NCBI GenBank assembly: GCA_015056255.1
Contig: SVGP01000008.1
Coordinates: 40,791-104,790, forward strand
From: Clostridiales bacterium
Lineage (GTDB): Bacteria; Bacillota; Clostridia; Christensenellales; Aristaeellaceae
Reading direction: 5' to 3'
DNA length: 64,000 nucleotides
Below, piece by piece: positions 35,798 to 45,300 of this stretch. The notes under the pieces were generated by a model. It did no database searches and had not been told where the DNA came from. It worked only from the letters and a program-made list of their open reading frames with translations. Position 1 is the first letter of the stretch; each line of letters begins with the position of its first letter. The position numbers and the translations under genes were made by a program.

Positions 35798-37333
35798 ATG
35801 CCGATCAAACGCATCCTAATGTTGATTATCGCCGCTTTGTGCCTGTTTGGCGCAGGCGCGATTGCGCATGCCGACGAGCCGCTGGAAGCGGTCTGCGCGT
35901 TCACCCCGGCGGATTTTCTCGAGCCGTGCACTGCAAAGCTTTCCGTCACCGTTCACAATTCGTCTGACAAGCGCATCGAAAGCGCGCGCATTTCCCACGA
36001 CCCCAACAAGGAAAGCGCGGTTATCGGCACGATTGAGCCCGGCGAAACCATGCACTTTGCCTATGACGTGCAGGTTACAAAAAAAATGCTGGAAGCCGGG
36101 AAAGTCAACCTCACCATCTCCTATAAGATCGGAAACAAAACCCAGAAGCTTCAGACCTCGGCAATCGTTACGCAGGTGGAGCATCTGGCCAAGGCTCAGC
36201 TGACCGCCCGCATTTTCAAGTCCGCGGTTTATCCGGGCGAGATCGTTCAGGTGGAATACAGGCTTGTCAATACCGGCGAAATCGCCATCGAAAACGCCAT
36301 CATTTCAGACGCCGCGTTTTCATTCGCATCGGAGGCCTTCTCCCTCGCGCCGGAGGAAGAAAAGTGCATAAATTACATGACGACCTTTTCAGAAAGCGCC
36401 ATTTCCGCGCCGCGCGCAAACTTTGTATCTTCCCTATCCCAAAGCCCTTATGTGGTGCATGCGCCCAGCGCCGCCATTCATGTGACAAACGACAGCCTTT
36501 CCTTTTCCATCGAGCCGGAAACGGTCATGGTCGCTTATGGCGAGCGCGCGCATTTTTCCATTACCGTCAGAAACAATGGTCTTCTTACCTATAATAATCT
36601 TTCACTGTACGGAAGTGGGCTTGGACTGATCAAGACCGATAATACCACCCTGAGACCGCAGGAAGCATTTATCGTTCAGGTGGAAACGCCGCCTGTAACC
36701 GGTGAAAACACCTATCCGATCACGCTTTCCCTTCGTGAAGCCGGCGGAACGGAGCGCGAGTTCAATGTGGGGGAGATGAAGGTGTTTGTTCTTGATGCGC
36801 CCGCGCGTAATCCCATTTTAAACGTAAGCGCCAACGAACAGGGCGATGTTCCCTTTTCGATCCATATAAGCGGTGCGAACCGGAATCTGAAAAATGTCCG
36901 CCTTTCGGAAAAGCGATTGGGCGAAATCAAAACCTTTCTGACCCTTGAAGCCAACAGCGAAACCGCGTTCAACCCCATATTAAGCGCAAACAAGGGCGAA
37001 GCGTATGAATTTATGCTCAAATGGGAAGAAAACGGCGAAACTTTCTCGGTGTCCGCCGCGCCCGCCATCAGCCGCATTACCTATGTCATGGAAGCAAAAG
37101 GCAGCTTGACCGAAGCTTCGCACGCCTCTTTATATGCCATCGTCAACGCGACAAAGCTTCCGAACCTTGCGCTGACCGCTTGCATCATACTGATCGCACT
37201 GATCATCATGTTCGTTATTATATACCAAATCGTAAAGGTAAAAAAACATCGTCGACAGACGCGCGATGCGGTGGGCAGAACCAGCAAGTTTGCGCCCGTC
37301 CGCACGCGAGATACCGAAAAGGAGAACCCGTAA
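35798..37333 (+). CDS. Surface protein with Ig-like/CARDB-type beta domains and C-terminal anchor
   Basis: A 511-residue exported protein. The signal peptide (MPIKRILMLIIAALCLFGAG) is followed by several beta-sandwich segments with phrases such as VEYRLVNTGEIAIENA and FSITVRNNGLLTYNN, typical of CARDB/DUF11-like adhesion or scaffold modules. A membrane helix near 455-478 and a basic tail anchor it, with most of the protein outside. GGAGG lies about 13 bp before the ATG, rather far. The DUF2461 gene follows 6 bp later. Its function is not known. Confidence 0.8.
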   Translation: MPIKRILMLIIAALCLFGAGAIAHADEPLEAVCAFTPADFLEPCTAKLSVTVHNSSDKRIESARISHDPNKESAVIGTIEPGETMHFAYDVQVTKKMLEAGKVNLTISYKIGNKTQKLQTSAIVTQVEHLAKAQLTARIFKSAVYPGEIVQVEYRLVNTGEIAIENAIISDAAFSFASEAFSLAPEEEKCINYMTTFSESAISAPRANFVSSLSQSPYVVHAPSAAIHVTNDSLSFSIEPETVMVAYGERAHFSITVRNNGLLTYNNLSLYGSGLGLIKTDNTTLRPQEAFIVQVETPPVTGENTYPITLSLREAGGTEREFNVGEMKVFVLDAPARNPILNVSANEQGDVPFSIHISGANRNLKNVRLSEKRLGEIKTFLTLEANSETAFNPILSANKGEAYEFMLKWEENGETFSVSAAPAISRITYVMEAKGSLTEASHASLYAIVNATKLPNLALTACIILIALIIMFVIIYQIVKVKKHRRQTRDAVGRTSKFAPVRTRDTEKENP

Positions 37334-37339
37334 AGAGAT

Positions 37340-38017
37340 ATGTTTAACGGTTTTACCGACCAAACGTTTGAGTTTTTCATGGCGATCCGCTTTAACAACA
37401 ACCGCGATTTTTTCCATGAAAATCACGACTGGTATTTTAAGCACGTCCGAACCCCGGCGCTCGACCTCGCCGAAAGCCTCATGGATGCGGTCGAGGCAAT
37501 CGATCCTGATCTCGAGCGCAGACCCAATAAGGTCGTTTCGCGCATCAACCGCGATATCCGCTTTTCAAACGACAAATCGCCCTACCGCGATTACATCTGG
37601 CTGGCCTTTAGAAAACCGGGCGAAGAAAGAAAATCCACGCTCGGCGTGTACGTCGACCTGTCCGACGCGGGCTTAAGCTACGGTATGGGCTTTTACGACG
37701 AAAACAAGCCCCTCATGAACGCGCACCGCATCCAGCTTCAAAAAGACGCCGCTGAGTTTACCGAAATCGCGCGGGATACCCTTAAAAATTTCTCCCTCCA
37801 CCCTAAATCCTTCAAGCGCATGCCGATCCCGGAAAATCTGCCGGAAGACATCAAAATCTGGTATCCGCTCAAGGGCTTTTATGTGGAAAAGGACGTAAAA
37901 GACTTTGACCTCATCAAATCCCCCGCTCTGGCGGACGAAATCATGAACGGCTACAAAAGCCTGATTCCGCTTTACCGCTATTTTGAAAAGCTTACGCCGG
38001 TAGAGGAGATGCCGTAA
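37340..38017 (+). CDS. DUF2461 domain protein
   Basis: A 225-residue cytoplasmic protein. The opening FTDQTFEFFMAIRFNNNRDF and the segment RINRDIRFSNDKSPYRDY are the hallmark of DUF2461 (TIGR02453), a widespread family of unknown function. Length is typical. AAGAGAT lies directly before the ATG with AAGGAG further upstream. It is cotranscribed with the surface protein gene. Confidence 0.9.
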   Translation: MFNGFTDQTFEFFMAIRFNNNRDFFHENHDWYFKHVRTPALDLAESLMDAVEAIDPDLERRPNKVVSRINRDIRFSNDKSPYRDYIWLAFRKPGEERKSTLGVYVDLSDAGLSYGMGFYDENKPLMNAHRIQLQKDAAEFTEIARDTLKNFSLHPKSFKRMPIPENLPEDIKIWYPLKGFYVEKDVKDFDLIKSPALADEIMNGYKSLIPLYRYFEKLTPVEEMP

Positions 38018-38326
38018 AGTTAGCCTCGGGAGACGAAACGCCTTCCCTGCGGAGTTTAAAGCAGCAATTGTGAAAACAAACGCGCTGTTCCGCCGTAGGG
38101 GATGGGTTTCCCGTCCGCGTACCTTTTCACCCAATCGCATTTATCCGTTTTTTCGCGCTCAGGCGCAGAAAATATGTCACCCGCCCGATCACCATCGGGC
38201 AGCCGCCGGACGCGCGTGTGCCGAAAGGCAAGGCGCACAGACGTCCTTTGCAAAAGCTCCTTTTGCAATAGCAATCCGGCATAGGCCGGCTGCCAAGCGG
38301 TCCCCCCTCGACCGAAAGGAGAATGT
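38018..38326. other. Intergenic region, no gene seen
   Basis: No supported gene. It contains a single-arm palindromic repeat at 38094-38119 (CGTAGGGGATGGG...), related to the elements at 14955 and 28339, and a small GCAAAAG/CTTTTGC-type hairpin near 38250-38270. Short open frames across the repeat lack ribosome sites. Confidence 0.6.
38094..38119. repeat. Single-arm palindromic repeat (GTAGGGGACGGG family)
   Basis: CGTAGGGGATGGGTTTCCCG with a following TCCGCG matches one arm of the larger elements. No opposite arm is seen nearby. Confidence 0.7.
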
Positions 38327-39832
38327 ATGGTTACCGACATTAAGAAGCTTCAAAGCGGCGCAATGATCCGCGCCAAGGACGAACTTTTAACCGATGATTT
38401 AGCCAAAAAGCTGGGCTATTCCTTTGCGCTCTGGCTTTCCGAGCGCCTTGGCATCGCGCCCGATATGCTCCTGGTTTCCGTCGGCCACGACTCGCGCCCC
38501 TCCGGGCCGCGCCTCGCACGCGCCGTCATTCACGGGCTTACGCAGGCGGATGCAGATGTATACGATTGCGGCATGGCAACCACGCCGGCCATGCAGATGA
38601 GCATTCAGCTAAACGACGTTCACGCCTGCGGCGCGATTATGGTTACTGCAAGCGCCCGCGAAAGCGGCATGAACGGCTTCAAATTCTTTACCCCAGACGG
38701 TGCGCTGAACGCAGACGACGTTCAGATGCTCCTTGAAATGGCTTCCCGCGTCGAGGTCGGGCGCAGGCTCGTAGAGCCCCTTGATCTCATGAGCGCATAC
38801 AAAAGTCATTTGATCAGCCAGATTCACGAATTCATGGCGTCCGACGATCCCGAACCCTTAAAGGGGCTTCATGTGGTCGTGGATGCTTCAAACGGCGCCT
38901 GCGGGTTTTACGCAGACTTGCTTTCTTCCCTCGGCGCCGATACTACGGGCAGCCTCAACCTAAACCCGGACGGCCTGTTCACCGCCCATGCGCCCAGCCC
39001 CGAAAGCGAAGAGGCGCTTACAGTCTTATCCGAAACCGTTATCCGCGAAAACGCCGATCTCGGCATCATCTTTGACGCAGACGGAGACAGAGTGGCCATC
39101 ATCGATAAAAGCGGCAAACGCATCAACAAAAACCGCCTGATCGCCTTAATCGCCGCCATCCTTCTGGACGACGAAAAGAACCTCACCTTTGTCACCGACT
39201 CCGTCACCTCCTCCGGCCTTACGCGCTTCATCACCGAATGGGGCGGATCGCACTACCGCTTCAGACGCGGCTACAGAAATGTGATCGAAGAGGCCAAGCG
39301 CCTCAAAAACGAAGGCTTCAACGTGCCCGTCGCCATTGAAACCTCCGGTCACGCCGCGATGGCCGAAAACTATTTTATTGACGACGGCATGTATCTTGCC
39401 ACCAAGGTCGTCTGCGAATGCATGTGGCGCAAAAAGCAGGGCTTGTCTTTAGCGAGCCTCATCGAAGAGCTTTCCGAGCCCGTTGAGCACGTGGAAGTGC
39501 GCCTTCCCATCATTCAGGAGGACTATAGAAAGGCCGCGGGCTACGTGATCGAGGCCATTTTGTCCAAAACGCTTACAAACCCCGCCTGGCGGCTCGCTAC
39601 CGACAACAGAGAAGGCGTTCGCATCATGTTTTCTCTGGACGGCGGCGTGGACAACGCGTGGTTTATGCTGCGCCTGTCCGTACACGACCCGGTTATGCCC
39701 GTAAACGCGGAAAGCGACGTTCCGGGCGGCTTATATAAAATCCTTTCCGAGCTTTATCAGGTGCTCGAAAAGGACAATGAAGAATTGGACCTAACGCCCC
39801 TGAGGGCCGCGATAGATCAACTGGTAAAGTAA
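38327..39832 (+). CDS. Alpha-D-phosphohexomutase (phosphomannomutase/phosphoglucomutase family)
   Basis: A 501-residue enzyme of the phosphohexomutase superfamily. It shows a sugar-binding start (VGHDSRPSG), the active-site segment VTASARESGMNGFK in which the catalytic Ser follows TA, and the metal loop FDADGDRVAIID. The usual TASHNP motif is changed to TASARE here. The family moves phosphate between the 1 and 6 positions of hexoses. AAGGAG precedes the ATG. It pairs with transketolase 24 bp downstream, pointing to central sugar metabolism. Confidence 0.9.
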   Translation: MVTDIKKLQSGAMIRAKDELLTDDLAKKLGYSFALWLSERLGIAPDMLLVSVGHDSRPSGPRLARAVIHGLTQADADVYDCGMATTPAMQMSIQLNDVHACGAIMVTASARESGMNGFKFFTPDGALNADDVQMLLEMASRVEVGRRLVEPLDLMSAYKSHLISQIHEFMASDDPEPLKGLHVVVDASNGACGFYADLLSSLGADTTGSLNLNPDGLFTAHAPSPESEEALTVLSETVIRENADLGIIFDADGDRVAIIDKSGKRINKNRLIALIAAILLDDEKNLTFVTDSVTSSGLTRFITEWGGSHYRFRRGYRNVIEEAKRLKNEGFNVPVAIETSGHAAMAENYFIDDGMYLATKVVCECMWRKKQGLSLASLIEELSEPVEHVEVRLPIIQEDYRKAAGYVIEAILSKTLTNPAWRLATDNREGVRIMFSLDGGVDNAWFMLRLSVHDPVMPVNAESDVPGGLYKILSELYQVLEKDNEELDLTPLRAAIDQLVK

Positions 39833-39856
39833 AAAATTGTACAGGAGTGACCAAGT

Positions 39857-41839
39857 ATGAAAAACGAAACCATGGTTGTCAATGCAATCCGCGTTCTGTC
39901 CGCCGAAGCGGTTCAGAAGGCAAAGAGCGGCCACCCCGGCATGCCTATGGGCGCAGCCGCTATGGCTTACGCCGTATGGGGACGCGAGATGAAGCACAAC
40001 CCCGCGGACGATCGCTGGGCGGATCGCGACCGCTTCGTGCTTTCTTCCGGCCACGGCTCCATGCTCCTTTATTCTCTTTTACATCTGTTCGGATACGGAC
40101 TCACCATGGACGACCTTAAGTCCTTCCGTCAGTTCGGATCGAAGACCCCCGGACACCCCGAGTATCCCCACACCCGCGGCGTAGAAACCTCCACCGGCCC
40201 CCTCGGCATGGGCATCTCCAACGCCGTCGGTATGGCGATGGCCGAAGCGTATCTTGCCAAGAAGTTCAACCGCGAAGGCTTCCCGGTTGTCGACCATAAC
40301 ACCTATGTTATCCTTGGCGACGGCTGCATGATGGAAGGCCTGAGCCACGAAGCCTGCTCTCTGGCCGGCACCTTGAAGCTCAATAAGCTCATCGCCCTTT
40401 ACGATGACAACGAAATCTCCATCGAAGGCAACACCGACATCGCTTTCCGCGAGGACGTACAGGCCCGCTTCCGCGCCTACGGCTGGAACGTCATCGACGT
40501 AGCCGACGCGAACGTATTTGAAAACGTGGAAGCCGCCATCAAGCTTGCCAAGCTTTCCGACAAGCCCACCCTGATCGCCTGCCACACCGCCATCGGCTTC
40601 GGTTCTCCCAAGGCCGGCATGGCCAGCGCGCACGGTGAACCTCTGGGCGAGGAAAACATCGTTGCCCTTAAGAAGGAACTTGGCTGGTGCGACGACGTTG
40701 CCATGTCCTTTGCCGTTCCCCAGGAAGTTTACGACGTCACTGCCGCCGTTGCCGAAAAGGGCGCCTGCGCACAGAAGGCCTGGGAAGAGATGTTCGAAAA
40801 GTGGGCTGAAGCGTATCCCGAGCTTAAAAAGGAATGGGACGTGTGGCACAGTGAAGAGCTGCCCGTAGATCTTCTTAACGACGAAGCCTACTGGCACTTT
40901 GAAGGCAAGGCTGCCACCCGCAACTCCTCCGGCGAAGTCATCAACCGCTTGGCCGCCCGAATTCCCAACCTCATCGGCGGCTCCGCCGACCTCGCTCCCT
41001 CCAACAAGACCTACATGAAGGGCCAGGGCGACTTCTCCGCAGAGGATTATTCCGGCCGCAACCTGCACTTTGGCGTTCGTGAGCACGCCATGGCCTGCAT
41101 CATCACCGGTATGAAGCTGCACGGCGGCCTGCGCCCCTACTGCGGCACCTTCTTCGTATTCTCCGACTTCATGAAGAACGCCATGCGCGTAGCCTCCATC
41201 ATGAGCCTGCCCGTAACCTACGTTCTGACCCATGACTCCATCGGCGTCGGTGAAGACGGCCCCACCCATCAGCCCATCGAGCAGTTGGCAGGCTTACGCG
41301 CCATTCCCAACATGCTCGTATTCCGTCCCTGCGACAGCAAGGAAGTTGCAGCCGGCTGGTATGCGGCCATGACCGAAAAGCGCCCGATTTCTCTCATTCT
41401 CTCCCGTCAGGATCTCGCCCTCAACGAAAAGAGCGGCCCCGCCGCGCTCAAGGGCGGCTACATCATTAAGGACGGCGAAAAGGAAACCCCCGACGTCATC
41501 CTGATGGCCTCCGGCAGCGAAGTCGAGTGCTGCGTAGCGGCTCAGGCCCTTCTTAAGGAAGAAGGCATCGACGCCCGCGTTGTATCCATGCCGTGCCTCG
41601 AGCTCTTCGACGAACAGTCCGCCGAATACAAGGAGAGCGTACTGCCCAACGCAGTCCGCGCCCGCGTGGCCGTAGAAGCCGCTTCCACCCTCGGCTGGCA
41701 CAAGTACGTAGGCTTAGATGGCGAAGTTCTCGGCATCGACACCTTCGGCGCCAGCGCTCCCTACAAGGTCCTCTTCAAGGAGTACGGCTTCACCGCAGAA
41801 AACGTCGCAGCCCTCGCCAAGAAGACGCTCAAAAAGTAA
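39857..41839 (+). CDS. tkt: Transketolase
   Basis: A 660-residue thiamine diphosphate enzyme of the pentose phosphate pathway, moving two-carbon ketol units between sugar phosphates. Marks: [12 protein letters not shown], the ThDP-binding [24 protein letters not shown], and [18 protein letters not shown]. Full family length in one chain, unlike the split form of some Clostridia. AGGAG precedes the ATG. Its strongly C-ending codon use suggests high expression. A strong terminator follows. Confidence 0.97.
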   Translation: MKNETMVVNAIRVLSAEAVQKAKSGHPGMPMGAAAMAYAVWGREMKHNPADDRWADRDRFVLSSGHGSMLLYSLLHLFGYGLTMDDLKSFRQFGSKTPGHPEYPHTRGVETSTGPLGMGISNAVGMAMAEAYLAKKFNREGFPVVDHNTYVILGDGCMMEGLSHEACSLAGTLKLNKLIALYDDNEISIEGNTDIAFREDVQARFRAYGWNVIDVADANVFENVEAAIKLAKLSDKPTLIACHTAIGFGSPKAGMASAHGEPLGEENIVALKKELGWCDDVAMSFAVPQEVYDVTAAVAEKGACAQKAWEEMFEKWAEAYPELKKEWDVWHSEELPVDLLNDEAYWHFEGKAATRNSSGEVINRLAARIPNLIGGSADLAPSNKTYMKGQGDFSAEDYSGRNLHFGVREHAMACIITGMKLHGGLRPYCGTFFVFSDFMKNAMRVASIMSLPVTYVLTHDSIGVGEDGPTHQPIEQLAGLRAIPNMLVFRPCDSKEVAAGWYAAMTEKRPISLILSRQDLALNEKSGPAALKGGYIIKDGEKETPDVILMASGSEVECCVAAQALLKEEGIDARVVSMPCLELFDEQSAEYKESVLPNAVRARVAVEAASTLGWHKYVGLDGEVLGIDTFGASAPYKVLFKEYGFTAENVAALAKKTLKK

Positions 41840-41862
41840 AAAAATATATTGGATCTCAAAAG

Positions 41863-41894
41863 AGCCGTTCCGATTGATCGGGACGGCTTTTTTT
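41863..41894 (+). terminator. Terminator of phosphohexomutase-tkt operon
   Basis: The stem AGCCGTTCCGAT/ATCGGGACGGCT has a 2-base gap at the tip and a run of seven T's after it. Confidence 0.95.
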
Positions 41895-42309
41895 GCTGGG
41901 AAACTGCAGGGGAAGAGCAGGTGTCTTTCATATGATAGTTATATATATATATTGTGGTAAAATCAAAGAATTATCAATAATGCTGCAATGGAAAGAATGC
42001 GATTTATAAAAAATGTTGGTAAAAACTGGATTAATTATTGCGTGAAAACATTGGATTTTATAGTGGATGATGCTATAATTGTTTTATATAATAAACTGAT
42101 ATAAAATATATCGATATCCATAAAATTTACTGATACGCATAATGGCAGGGCTGTTATGTTTTATTGTTGTTTAAGGAGGAATCTGAGTGTCCGTTTTCCC
42201 ATCTGATCAACGCTGTGTGAATGAAAATAACAGCGATAAAAGCATAAAATATACCGGTTACAGGAAAGGTGAGATCAGTATGTCTAATCATAAACAGGGA
42301 GGAAGAAAC
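41895..42309. other. AT-rich leader of giant repeat gene
   Basis: No gene is seen. The stretch is much richer in A and T than its neighbours, holds a good promoter (42051-42079), and has two candidate translation starts with good sites: GTG at 42187 and ATG at 42310. About 100 bases lie between the predicted transcript start and the GTG; no riboswitch is recognised in them. Confidence 0.6.
42051..42079 (+). promoter_or_regulatory. Promoter of giant repeat gene
   Basis: TTGGAT (42051-42056) and a perfect TATAAT (42074-42079) lie 17 bp apart. Confidence 0.75.
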
Positions 42310-45300
42310 ATGAGAAAATGGGTATTGTACCTTTTGCTCCTGGTCTTCGCGCTTCAGACGGTCAGCCCGTCTGTCGTGGCGGAGGAGGAGAACACTGCAT
42401 GCGTGCATGAGTGGACGATTCAGGTCATGAAGCCTGCTACCTGTTCAAGCAATGGTATGGGTCAGCAGGTGTGCGCTCTGTGCGGCATGTCCAACGGATA
42501 TGTAAGCATGGAAGCCACGGGCAAACATGAGTATGTGACGAAGGATCGTGAACCCACTTGCGGCGAATCTGGCTATATTGGCAGAACGCTCTGTAATGTT
42601 TGCGGTCAGGTAACCGAGAGCGGCACAGAGATCAAGCCGACCGGCGAGCATACCCTTGTGAATGTTGAAACTCCTGCCAACTGCGGCCAGAACGGCTATA
42701 GCGGAAGAGTGGAGTGCGCCGATTGCGATTATGTCCTGAACGCAGGCGTCGTGATCGAGGCTACCGGCAAGCACAGCTATACCGAGAACGTGATCACTGG
42801 CGCGACCTGTGAACAGGACGGCGTGGTTCAGATCGTGTGTACTGTTTGTGGCAACAGCTTCGTTGAGATGATTCCTGCGGGACATGACTGGAAGGTAACG
42901 AAGGTTTATCAGCAGGCGACCTGTGATTCTGAAGGCGCAGTTGACCGTATATGCGTCCGCTGTGGTAAGGAAGAACTCAATGCAACGATTGCCGCATATG
43001 GGCATAAAATAATATATACCACGATCCCCGCTACCTGCACGGAACCCGGCTGGATGGATCGGGAATTCTGCATAAATTGTGGTGCTGTTCTGTATGAAGG
43101 TACGGAGATTTCCGCGCTTGGCGGCGAGCACGAATTTATGATTATTGAAGAGCATGAAGCGGATTGTATTTCAAAGGCGTATTACGTAATAGAATGTGTA
43201 AATTGCGGATACGGTTGTGTGGAAGAAATTGAAGACACTGAGCCTTTGGGACATATTGAGGAAATGCTGGAATTATTACGGGAAGCGGACTGCTCAACCA
43301 AGACAGACGGTTATGCAAAGTATGAATGTAGCCGATGCGGAGAGCGTTGGTATGCAGCATTGTTCTACGGCTATGCGCATGATTATGTAGAAACTAAACA
43401 AACGCCAGCCACATGCTCGGAATATGCCTCAACTACTTTTGTATGCAGTATTTGCAATGATACCAAATACACAGAGCATACAGAAGATGGATATGCTGAA
43501 CATAACAAACAGTGGAGAACTGATAGAGAAGCGGATTACGATTCCGAAGGCCTGCAGACGCTGTGGTGTATCGTTTGCGGAGATGAATTTGGAGAACGCA
43601 TCATTCCGAAGCTTGTTTATGAGCCTACGGTGAACCTCCAGAGTGCGGCGACCGGTGAAAATGTCACGCTGGACATTTATGCAAACTCCAATGAACAAGT
43701 GAATGTAACGTTCACACTGAGCTATGATGCTGCTTTTGAATTTGTTTCCGCGAATTTAACAAGCGGAACGTATTCGAATGGTGTTTTCAGCGCCAGTGTA
43801 TCCGGCGAGTCTTGTATCGGATCCATCACCTTGCACATTAATGAGGAAATGGATATAGCTCAAGAATGCGAGACGCGGTATAGGATTTCGGCGGCAAATG
43901 TGAATGCAACCAATAATGCCAGTGAAACAGTCGACTGCAAAATTGGTGTGGACGAATTAGATGTTCACCGGCATATACGCTTTTGTGGCGATGAATATAC
44001 ATCATGTTTTGTCTGCTGGGAAGCTTATACTGGAGAGAATATCAAGCATAGAGGCGAAGTTGTAGAGTATGAGGCTGTGGATGCGACCTGCACAAGTACG
44101 GGTCTGACAGCGGGCAGTGGATATAACTGCTGCTGGTTGCCCGTAATAACGCAGAACGAAATCCCGATTGATCCGGATGCCCATGATTGGAAAGAGATTG
44201 AGACGTTAACATCGGCAACCTGCGTAACTCCCGGCATGGCAAAGGTAGAATGCAGCCTCTGTCAGATGGAAGATGAAGTTGTAATTGATGCAACCGGCGA
44301 GCATGAAAGACAGTGCGAAGAGCTGGTAGCAAACTGCACGCAGCCCGGAACGGAGGGACGTGTGATCTGCTCCGTGTGCAAAACTGAGCTGGAACCGGGA
44401 GAGAAAACGGAAATTGATCCGGATATGCATGCATGGGAAATGACTGAGGTATTAACGGCTGCAACCTGCGGATCCTCCGGCTTAGGAGTTTACGAATGCA
44501 GTCTTTGCCATAATGCAAGGAGAGAAGTTGAGATTCCTGCGACGGAAAAGCATAGTATAATGCGACTTGACGTAGATGCAAGCTGCATTAATCCCGGTGA
44601 GATTGGACGAATCATTTGCACTGTATGCGGAGACATACTTGAGTATGGCGAAGAAACGGAAATTGATCCGAATGCGCATGCATGGGATGAAACCTATTAC
44701 GAGGCCGAAGGCGATGAGCCTGCGTACTGGTACAAGGAGTGCCGCTTCTGCGGAGCTACAGAAATCATTTACGATGAAACCTGTGAACATTTGTGGAATA
44801 CCGAAAGTGTAATAAAAGAACCGACCTGTACGACGGAAGGTACGGCAAAACAGGCATGCATACTGTGCGGAGAAACGCAGTTTGCAACGATTCCCGCAAA
44901 GCATAGCTGGACGCAGCAGAATGTAACGCAGGAACCTACCTGCACAGAGCCCGGCAGAGGCGATCTTGTATGCGCGGACTGCGGTGAAATGCAGAAGGAT
45001 GTTGAGCTTTCAGCCAAGGGGCATCAGTTTAAAACAGTGTATGAAGCCCCTACCTGCACAGAACCCGGTGTAGAGGGTAAAATGGCATGCGGTGTGTGTG
45101 GAGTCACCATTATGGAGGGCAAACCGATTCCTGCACTCGGACATGCGGCTGTCGCGGTACCAGGAAAAGCAGCGACCTGCACGGAGACCGGCCTGACTGC
45201 CGGAAAGAAGTGCTCCGTCTGCGAAGAAATTCTTGTAGCGCAGGAAGTAGTACCTGCACTTGGCCACAAGGCAGTAAAGGATGAAGCGGTAGCAGCGACT

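Noticed and set aside
38056..38340. Possible short genes before the phosphohexomutase
   Set aside because: They overlap a palindromic repeat arm and lack start signals.
40079..41269. 396-codon frame antisense to transketolase
   Set aside because: An artefact of the GC-biased third positions of tkt; Gly/Val-rich product with no recognisable domain or ribosome site.
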